Of a DNA stretch of 5,443 bases, positions 1 to 5,443 are shown in pieces (position 1 is the stretch's first letter; every line of letters starts with the position of its first letter). The notes beneath the pieces were generated by a model. That model saw only the letters and a list, made by a program, of their open reading frames with translations. It searched no databases and was not told the origin of the DNA. The stretch is from positions 1,256 through 6,698 of the forward strand of contig DGQO01000152.1 in NCBI GenBank assembly GCA_002400445.1, in the 5' to 3' direction. This DNA comes from Chitinophagaceae bacterium UBA4412 (GTDB lineage Bacteria > Bacteroidota > Bacteroidia > Chitinophagales > Chitinophagaceae). The translations under genes and the position numbers were made by a program.

Positions 1-653
1 GATTCTGTATGTCCAAGATATGTCCAGGTTTTAAAATCGTAGGTATAGCTCATGCTCACTCCATTTTGCTTATAGAAACACCACCATTTCCCTTGCTCAT
101 CTTTATCTTTCACCAGGTAGGGATCAATCATCCTGCCCATATCTTTTTGCGATATTTCGATTCCTTTTACCCGCAGTAATTCCGGGGAACTCCATTTTTT
201 AAGGTCCTTACTTCTCATGATGTAGAGGCGAGCATCGTTAGTACCAAATTTGGGCATATCCTTTACATAGTAATTCGGCCGGGGGTATGTTTGCAAACAA
301 AGTATCCATTCTTTTTTATAACGGATCACATTGCCCGGGCTGCAATAATCCAGGTTCTGATCCCGTGCAGTTAATATTTTTTTATCACTCCAGTTCTTTA
401 AATCTTTGCTCGTGCTCATGGCGGTGTAAGAATATACCTTGCCATCTTCTTCGCTTTTTACCATGGTAAAAAATAAGTAAAAAACTTTCTTATGATACAA
501 TATTGCCGGGTCCCTGTATGCAATGGAATCGTTCCCTTTAAAAATGATGGGTGAGTTAAGAAACGCTAATTTATTTTCCTGAGCACATGAGGATATAGAA
601 GCAAGAGTGCATAAGAACACTGCTGCACTACAGGTGAAAAATAACTTAATCAT
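1..653 (-). CDS. GH43-like five-bladed beta-propeller glycosidase, predicted lipoprotein, 3' end cut by window edge
   Basis: The reading frame opens with ATG at 653 and stays open to the left edge, giving 217 complete residues and no stop. The N-terminus is a lipoprotein signal: a charged MIK start, a hydrophobic stretch, then lipobox ISSC with the lipidated cysteine at residue 23. The residues after it (AQENK) are not a clear surface-export signal, so which face of the outer membrane it sits on is open. The mature part reads as successive propeller blades. RDPAI (Asp48) matches the first-blade catalytic-base motif of GH43 and related clans. SKDLKNWS and SKDLKKWS are the typical strand-turn repeats. 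MIDPYL (Asp177) matches the third-blade Asp that tunes the acid. The general-acid Glu would lie beyond the edge. Substrate cannot be read; alpha-L-arabinofuranosidase or beta-xylosidase/galactosidase-type activity is usual for GH43. GH32, GH117 or GH137-like propellers are alternatives. It follows the GH28 gene by 24 bp, probably in the same operon. Confidence 0.72.
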   Translation of the reverse strand, partial: MIKLFFTCSAAVFLCTLASISSCAQENKLAFLNSPIIFKGNDSIAYRDPAILYHKKVFYLFFTMVKSEEDGKVYSYTAMSTSKDLKNWSDKKILTARDQNLDYCSPGNVIRYKKEWILCLQTYPRPNYYVKDMPKFGTNDARLYIMRSKDLKKWSSPELLRVKGIEISQKDMGRMIDPYLVKDKDEQGKWWCFYKQNGVSMSYTYDFKTWTYLGHTE

Positions 654-663
654 ATTGATTGAT

Positions 664-667
664 CTCC
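664..667 (-). promoter_or_regulatory. Probable ribosome binding site (GGAG) of the lipoprotein gene
   Basis: On the minus strand the 24-bp gap between GH28 and the lipoprotein gene contains GGAG, 10 bases before the ATG at 653. This is the only recognisable Shine-Dalgarno-like site upstream of a start in the window. It supports that ATG as the true start, as does the lipoprotein signal directly after it. Many Bacteroidota genes do without such a site, so the match is only modest evidence. Confidence 0.4.
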
Positions 668-677
668 ACATAAAATG

Positions 678-2282
678 CTACAATTCCTGAACACTCGATT
701 TTAAATTTTCGGCCAGTTGCGTGCTACCGGATTTATAAAGAATAATTTGTTTCTTTCCAGGGTCTGGTAATTTTATTCCCTCCAGGTTTAGTCCGCTTAC
801 ATCATCAAAAACGAATGCGGGCCGAAAGTCTTCATCAGCAAGCTTTAATTTTATATTGCTGAAACTGAGCCCCCTTGCATGTCTTACATAAAATCCCCAT
901 GCAGGCAATTCTCCAAACATGCTAAACTCGGGGTAACTTTTTTCATACTCAGGTACCCGGTTCAGGCGGCTCAAGGGCACATAAGCCATCCCTTTTGATG
1001 CCCGCCCGGGATAGGTGATTTCTATATTTTCTAAAACTACATTTTCAACATTATAACCAGGAATACCTACGATTGATGATGGAAAAGCATTGTGAAAGAA
1101 ATCGACTTCCGGACCACGCATATCATAATTAATATCAGGCCTGCCAAAGGGTACCTGAACTTTCATATTACTGATGTGAACGTTTCTTATGATGCCAGGC
1201 GTCTTACCATCCCTGTGCCCTATCCGGATAAATATCGCATTGCCTGTATTCACCGCCTTAATATCCCGAACGGTTATATTTTCTATAGTGCCACCATCTA
1301 CCGTCTCCAGCGCAATGGCCGAACGAAACGTATCGAATATTTTTATTTTTTCGATGAGTACGTTTTTAAAACCACCATAAGAAGCCGTACCAAACTTAAT
1401 AGCGCTTGCACTGGAACGTATAGTACAGTTGGCTATATAAATACTATCATTTGCATAACCCGGGTAATATGATTTTAAACAGATGCCATCATCGGCAGCA
1501 TTCACATCGCAATTTGTGATGCGCACGTTACGACAGTCTGTTACATCGATGCCATCATTGTTCCAATAAGCACGGTTTGTAAGAGATATATGATCAATGG
1601 AGAGGTAATTACACAATTCGAAAGACAAGCCCCAGCAAGCGCCGTTCCTGATGTTGAGGTCGGATATGTTTACCTGCTCACATTCAGAAAAGCGAAATAA
1701 TTTAGGTCGTAGCTTCTCACTCGGCCGCATGTTCCTGATACTGTAATTAGGATCAACCTGCACACCTGCATGATGTAAACTATCGATATTTAATGCGAGC
1801 GCCCTACCCTGCCCATCGATTAAACCTTTGCCACAAAGTGCAATATTATTTGCCTTGTGCGCCAGTATCAATGCCAGTTGCGAATTATCATCCTGCTTTG
1901 GAGAAACGGGTCTGCCCACTGTATTGATAGCCTTGTAATCACCCGGATTAGTACTGCCTAAAAGAACAGCGCCATCTGCGATATAAATTTCCACATTGCT
2001 TCTCATCTCTATGCTGCCGGTTAAAAAACTTCCTTTTACAAAAAGCACTTTTCCTCCACCATCCTTACCGGCGGCATCAATGGCTGCCTGTATCGCTTTC
2101 GTGTTAAGGGTTTTCCCATCTGCAACGGCACCATACGCAACCACGTTGTATGTTTTTTTGCTGAAATTATTCTGCCCAAAACTTTCCACAGAAAATTGGA
2201 AGAGCAATGCAAACATGAAAAAACGAAAGGATAATGCGCAACAAATATTTTTCATCTGTTCTTTATTTTTTTCTAAGTCCAT
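678..2282 (-). CDS. Secreted GH28-family (polygalacturonase/rhamnogalacturonase-like) beta-helix glycosidase
   Basis: Complete 534-residue frame ending in TAG. GH28 enzymes are inverting hydrolases of galacturonan, rhamnogalacturonan or related pectic chains. Numbering is from the ATG at 2282. Residues 45-110 are the typical opening of the pectate-lyase-like helix (YNVVAYGAVADGKTLNTKAI, then a GGGKV turn). NNDGID (241-246, Asp243) and ADDG (Asp264, Asp265) supply the three catalytic aspartates. The later Gly-His-Gly motif is replaced by a KFGT segment near 296, and the Arg-Ile-Lys motif by ALET (324-327), so this is not a standard endo-polygalacturonase. A conserved-looking tail block, YPEF to FYVRH (450-468), follows. 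Start: the ATG at 2282 directly abuts the GH92 stop, but Met10 (ATG at 2255) begins a cleaner signal peptide, with cleavage likely after SFG (residue 36). I favour 2255 as the real start, while the longer frame cannot be excluded. The exact substrate is unknown; an exo-acting or rhamnogalacturonan-active enzyme is possible. Confidence 0.88.
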   Translation of the reverse strand: MDLEKNKEQMKNICCALSFRFFMFALLFQFSVESFGQNNFSKKTYNVVAYGAVADGKTLNTKAIQAAIDAAGKDGGGKVLFVKGSFLTGSIEMRSNVEIYIADGAVLLGSTNPGDYKAINTVGRPVSPKQDDNSQLALILAHKANNIALCGKGLIDGQGRALALNIDSLHHAGVQVDPNYSIRNMRPSEKLRPKLFRFSECEQVNISDLNIRNGACWGLSFELCNYLSIDHISLTNRAYWNNDGIDVTDCRNVRITNCDVNAADDGICLKSYYPGYANDSIYIANCTIRSSASAIKFGTASYGGFKNVLIEKIKIFDTFRSAIALETVDGGTIENITVRDIKAVNTGNAIFIRIGHRDGKTPGIIRNVHISNMKVQVPFGRPDINYDMRGPEVDFFHNAFPSSIVGIPGYNVENVVLENIEITYPGRASKGMAYVPLSRLNRVPEYEKSYPEFSMFGELPAWGFYVRHARGLSFSNIKLKLADEDFRPAFVFDDVSGLNLEGIKLPDPGKKQIILYKSGSTQLAENLKSSVQEL

Positions 2283-4592
2283 CTATTCTTTGCCGAAATC
2301 GATATTTGGATCTGGGCCCATCTCTAATTCTAACACGCCTCCCTTTACCAAATCGGCATGGGAGATTTTTAAACGATTAAATGGTTTCCCATTTAGCTTA
2401 GCTGCCTGAATGTAAATATTGGATGCTGAATTGTTGTTTGCTTTTATGGTAAAGGTTTTACCGGAATAATATTCCTTGTCCAGGTGAATAACTACTTTAT
2501 CAAATAGCGGACTTCCTATGTCGTAAGATGAATTGACAGCACATCCACCATCCATTTGAAACAAACCCATGGACGACAGTACAAACCAGGCACTCATCTG
2601 TCCTTCGTCTTCTTCGCCTCTCCAGCCGTTTAATGGAGATGAATCAAAGTAAGTATCCAGCAAGTTGCGGGTATACTTTTGCGTTAGCCATGGCTTTCCT
2701 GAATAATTAAATATCCAGGGTGCCTGCATGTTTGGCTGATTACCAATAGATACATTGCCATTATGAAAACCGGCTTCAAGGCGATTATTAAAGAGATCCT
2801 GACCCACGAGGTTAATCATTCCCGGATAATCCTGTGGCACAAAATAAGTGAACTGCCATGCGGTTCCTTCTACATATCCTGCACCAAACCAGGTTCCATG
2901 ATTTTTGACGGAATCCCAATCCTGCACCCAGCTTCCATCGGCATGACGTTGTCTTATAAATTTAGTTGACGAATCAAATACGTTCTTGTAGTTTAAAGAA
3001 CGTGCAGTAAAATATTTAAAGTCAGCATTCTTGCCCAGGGCTTTGGCAAATTGTGCAGTACAATAATCGTCGTAACCGTATTCCATCGTATTTGAAACCG
3101 GGCCATCTTCATTGGATACATAGCCAAGTTCCATGTAACTTTTTAAATTTTTATTGCCAACATAACCGCCGCATTCATGTTTTGTACCCGGGGTTGTTTG
3201 AATCATTTTAATGGCCTTCCATGCTTTTTCAACATCAAAATTCCGAATGCCTTTTTGATAAGCAGCCACAATGAGTGATATCTCCCGCTGCGCTACCATT
3301 ATATCAGCATACTCAAGCCCAGAAGGACTTTTAGGCAGCCACCCACCCTTATCCGACATTTCCAAAAGGGAATTTACCCATGAATTTACAAGGCCAGGAT
3401 TGAGCAGCGTCCAGAGCGGCGTTAAATTCCATTGGATGCCCCAGAACGCATCACAACCATACATAGCATCGGCAGGTTTTTGCAGTTGCTGCGTGGTTTC
3501 GCACATATCGGTATATTTTCCATTTACGTCACTTAATACACCCCTGCCTGCATACACCCGGTACAAACTGCTGTAAAATTTTACTTTGTCATCTTCATTT
3601 TTAGTCGCCACCTCCACCGTATTTAGTTTCTCACGCCAGGCTGCTTTGTTGGCCGCCACTACTGCATTAAAATCCCAGTGAAATCCATCAAGCTCCGTCT
3701 TTAAATTAAGGCGAGCTTGCTCCACGGAGACCAATGAGATAGCTGTTTGTTGTTGTATTACCTCCCGTTCTCCGGTATTAAAACGGAGATAAATACCACA
3801 ATCATCTGTACCGCTAAATGAAGTAATATTTTCATGTCGATCTACCTCTTTCACCCAGTCCTCGCCATATCTTTTAGAAGTACCGGTATAAGGATGCGCC
3901 TGGAAGCTGCCCATCTCTTTAAAGGCTTTATTAAATCGGGTTACAAAATGCACAGTGTAATCGTTACCGTCCACGTCGTATTTTATAGAGCCTTCAATTT
4001 CTTTATCGTTTACTTGATGTACAGTTGCTTGAGGTATCGTGGCTTTAAATTCCTCCTGCGGATACATGAATTTAAAAATGACATTTGATCGATCGCTTTT
4101 TGGATAAGTATATTTCAAAACGCCGCATCGTGTAGTAGCTGCAAGTTCAACATCAATATTGTAGTCGTATAAGGTAGCTTTATAGTAACCTACTTCACCT
4201 TGTTCATTTTTCTTTTCTATACGTGATTTATATCCTGCTGTCCACATTGAGCCAAATGGTCCATCGGCTGGCCCGGGATAAGTCTTTATGTCTCCTGTTG
4301 TTGGCATCACACTGGGACCATTCATCGTGTATGCATGTATGAAGCTGAAACCGTTGATGGCATTGATGGTATACTCATATCCTGCACACCAGGAACTTAA
4401 TTGGTTGTCGGGGCTAAGCCTTACCATTCCCATGGGCATTACCGGACCGGGAAAAAGCATCCAGCGGGAATTGGATGTTCCTGTAAATACGTTCACATAG
4501 TCAATGGGTTGCTTGTTTTCCTGCGCAAAACAATTTGTGGCTGACTGCATCACAAAAACAATCCATAAGATATTCAAACTATAAAACCTCAT
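2283..4592 (-). CDS. Secreted GH92-family glycosidase (alpha-mannosidase family), divergent
   Basis: GH92 enzymes are calcium-dependent, inverting exo-alpha-mannosidases. From the ATG at 4592 the protein has 769 residues, a normal family length, with a signal peptide (hydrophobic core about 6-16, likely cleavage after CFA, residue 23). The N-terminal beta-sandwich starts at VNVFTGT (33) and contains a GPVMPMGMVRLSPD block. The (alpha/alpha)6 catalytic part holds GWLPKSP, YGYDDYC (505-511), YVEGTAWQF with the probable general acid Glu575, and GEEDEGQMSAW (659-669), where Asp662 fits the general base. Several family signatures differ: GNQPN (617-621) where GNEP is usual, GFSFIHAY where GFSHTH is usual, and no GDHA-type motif near 434-436. 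Alpha-mannosidase activity is therefore likely by family but not secure. A GTG at 4616 would add eight residues (777 aa); neither start has a clear ribosome site, and I prefer the ATG because the signal peptide begins there. The stop abuts the first possible GH28 start, implying co-transcription and perhaps translational coupling. Confidence 0.9.
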   Translation of the reverse strand: MRFYSLNILWIVFVMQSATNCFAQENKQPIDYVNVFTGTSNSRWMLFPGPVMPMGMVRLSPDNQLSSWCAGYEYTINAINGFSFIHAYTMNGPSVMPTTGDIKTYPGPADGPFGSMWTAGYKSRIEKKNEQGEVGYYKATLYDYNIDVELAATTRCGVLKYTYPKSDRSNVIFKFMYPQEEFKATIPQATVHQVNDKEIEGSIKYDVDGNDYTVHFVTRFNKAFKEMGSFQAHPYTGTSKRYGEDWVKEVDRHENITSFSGTDDCGIYLRFNTGEREVIQQQTAISLVSVEQARLNLKTELDGFHWDFNAVVAANKAAWREKLNTVEVATKNEDDKVKFYSSLYRVYAGRGVLSDVNGKYTDMCETTQQLQKPADAMYGCDAFWGIQWNLTPLWTLLNPGLVNSWVNSLLEMSDKGGWLPKSPSGLEYADIMVAQREISLIVAAYQKGIRNFDVEKAWKAIKMIQTTPGTKHECGGYVGNKNLKSYMELGYVSNEDGPVSNTMEYGYDDYCTAQFAKALGKNADFKYFTARSLNYKNVFDSSTKFIRQRHADGSWVQDWDSVKNHGTWFGAGYVEGTAWQFTYFVPQDYPGMINLVGQDLFNNRLEAGFHNGNVSIGNQPNMQAPWIFNYSGKPWLTQKYTRNLLDTYFDSSPLNGWRGEEDEGQMSAWFVLSSMGLFQMDGGCAVNSSYDIGSPLFDKVVIHLDKEYYSGKTFTIKANNNSASNIYIQAAKLNGKPFNRLKISHADLVKGGVLELEMGPDPNIDFGKE

Positions 4593-4751
4593 GCCTAATT
4601 TATTTTTGACTGACACTATGTTATTGCGCTGCGCTAAAGCATGGATCTTATCCCCACATCATCTAACCTTACATACGCATTCCGCCTGATTTTAATTCTG
4701 TGCCTCATCATAAACATAAAAATTGATTTGCGCTCTTGCTTTTTTTCTGCT
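4593..4751. other. Intergenic region between the GH43-F5/8C gene and GH92
   Basis: This AT-rich gap is the only stretch of any size without a gene. Its left end (4593-4616) would become coding if GH92 starts at the GTG. Read on the minus strand, I see no strong inverted repeat followed by a T-run, so no intrinsic terminator can be called for the upstream GH43 gene. A TATGTTTA sequence (4711-4718) is one base off the Bacteroidota -7 element TAnnTTTG, but no TTTG lies at the expected -33 spacing, so a promoter is not supported. The gap may be read through, or may carry a separate start for the three-gene GH92-GH28-lipoprotein block. Confidence 0.5.
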
Positions 4752-5443
4752 CTAAAATATTTTAATCTCCCAGATACCTGGCCTTGAATTATGCTTTTCA
4801 TTACGCATGGTGATGCGTACGTATCGGCTAGTAAATTTTGATGCAGTAACCAATGGAGATCCTATGGAACTGCGCTCCCACTGATCATCTGCCAATCTCC
4901 AGGTTTTATTATCTTCAGAAATTTCTACTTTGTATTGGTATGCTTTTATCGGGAACTCCGGAAAGACCTGGATTTCATTAAAGGACTTTACGGCACCGAG
5001 GTCGAGCATTATCCATTCCTGTGCATAGTTACCGCCTATCCAGAGAGTAGCATTATTTTCATCAACGGCATTCTTTGCAGAAGTAACCGAAGAATCTACA
5101 TCACTGGAGCTTGTAACCCTGGCGTTAAAGGCAAGGTTTACTTTTTGACCTGCATTTTTTAACGCAGCCAATCCCCTGTTAGTAGTTACCACTCTTTTGA
5201 TAGAACCATCTGCATTAAACAGCAGTTCATCAGCAGCAACCTGTCTTAATTTTTGAGCAATAGGATAACGATCGAGTGTGTTGAAACGGTGATAAACGAT
5301 ATAATATTTATCCTTAAATTTTAAAATAGAATGATGCCCTGTTGATTTAATTTTATCATCCTTTTCATCTGTGCCAAGGATGGGGCGCATCATCCCTTCC
5401 GTCCACGGACCAAAAGCTGTAGGCCCCGTTGCATAACGCACCT
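4752..5443 (-). CDS. GH43-family glycosidase with C-terminal F5/8 type C (CBM32-like) domain, 5' end cut by window edge
   Basis: Only the C-terminal 230 residues or so are present. The frame is open through the right edge, and the GTG at 5441 is an internal valine codon, not a start. The first 95 or so visible residues are the closing blade of a GH43 propeller: YATGPTAFGPWTEG, then STGHHSILKFKDKYYIVYHR, whose histidines belong to the GH43 signature around the central metal/active-site region, then LLFNADGSI. Residues from about 101 to 229 form a discoidin fold: an NLAFNARVTSSS opening, a NAVDENNATLWIGG loop, EWIMLDLG, then FNEIQVFPE, YKVEISEDNKTW, SRYVRITM and WEIKIF at the end. Such domains usually bind sugars and tether enzymes to the polymer. 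GH43 members are inverting arabinofuranosidases, xylosidases or galactosidases; the catalytic Asp and Glu residues and the signal peptide lie outside, so specificity and location cannot be judged. It is the first gene of the co-directional series, 135-159 bp before GH92. Confidence 0.87.
   Translation of the reverse strand, partial: VRYATGPTAFGPWTEGMMRPILGTDEKDDKIKSTGHHSILKFKDKYYIVYHRFNTLDRYPIAQKLRQVAADELLFNADGSIKRVVTTNRGLAALKNAGQKVNLAFNARVTSSSDVDSSVTSAKNAVDENNATLWIGGNYAQEWIMLDLGAVKSFNEIQVFPEFPIKAYQYKVEISEDNKTWRLADDQWERSSIGSPLVTASKFTSRYVRITMRNEKHNSRPGIWEIKIF

Noticed and set aside
287..469. 60-residue plus-strand reading frame
   Set aside because: It lies wholly inside the minus-strand lipoprotein gene, whose translation shows clear propeller motifs. 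The plus-strand peptide is Cys/Ser/Phe-rich with no recognisable domain.
1092..1472. 126-residue plus-strand reading frame and the shorter frame nested at 1189-1380
   Set aside because: Both are antisense to the conserved core of the GH28 gene and show no family motif; they are explained as shadows of that coding sequence.
1996..2409. 137-residue plus-strand reading frame across the GH28/GH92 junction
   Set aside because: It is antisense to two confidently assigned genes, and its composition (Ser/Pro/Phe/Lys runs) reflects the reverse of signal peptide and helix sequences.
2763..4500. Plus-strand frames at 2763-2969, 3271-3576, 3834-4088 and 4288-4500
   Set aside because: All lie antisense to the GH92 gene, have no domain signature and no supporting ribosome site.
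4498..4530. Shared AQENK residues at the mature N-termini of GH92 and the lipoprotein (near 570-590)
   Set aside because: The match is five residues long with different codons and no similarity on either side, so chance after a signal cleavage site explains it better than duplication.
4639..4660. Possible short hairpin (GGAT-AAG-ATCC on the minus strand) as terminator
   Set aside because: The stem is only four base pairs and no T-run follows it, so it falls well short of an intrinsic terminator.
4935..5162. 75-residue plus-strand reading frame
   Set aside because: It lies antisense to the F5/8C domain of the GH43 gene, which is well supported.
5432..5441. GTG at 5441 as a start for the GH43-F5/8C gene
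   Set aside because: Translation from here would begin inside the last propeller blade with no signal peptide; the frame is open to the edge, so the gene is simply cut by the window.

Overview
The window looks like part of a carbohydrate-degradation cluster from a member of the Bacteroidota, possibly a soil or plant-associated lineage such as Chitinophagaceae. This rests on the enzyme families, the export signals, the moderate-to-low GC content and the near absence of strong Shine-Dalgarno sites. The genus cannot be told from this sequence. Every convincing gene lies on the minus strand, so the transcription order is right to left.

Layout in transcription order. (1) 5443-4752: the C-terminal part of a glycoside hydrolase family 43 (GH43) beta-propeller enzyme fused to an F5/8 type C (discoidin/CBM32-like) domain; its start lies beyond the right edge. 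(2) 4751-4593: a non-coding gap of about 135-159 bp, the only substantial gap in the window, with no convincing terminator or promoter. (3) 4592-2283: a complete secreted GH92 enzyme (the exo-alpha-mannosidase family) that departs from the usual family signature at several active-site motifs. (4) 2282-678: a complete secreted GH28-type right-handed beta-helix enzyme (the polygalacturonase/rhamnogalacturonase family) that keeps the catalytic aspartates but lacks two classical polygalacturonase motifs. (5) 653-1: the N-terminal two thirds or so of a second five-bladed beta-propeller hydrolase, GH43-like, with a lipoprotein signal; it runs off the left edge.

Genes 3, 4 and 5 are tightly packed. 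The GH92 stop codon directly abuts the first possible GH28 start, and 24 bp separate GH28 from the lipoprotein gene, so they probably form one transcript. GH43 may share it by read-through. All four products are predicted to be exported or to belong to exported families, and the GH28/GH43 mix points to a branched plant-type polysaccharide, most likely pectic, with GH92 removing a terminal sugar. No SusC/SusD pair, sensor or sigma factor is visible here, so calling this a polysaccharide utilisation locus is inference from gene content. I see no RNA gene, CRISPR array, mobile element or notable repeat. The main points of interest are the non-canonical active-site motifs of the GH92 and GH28 proteins.
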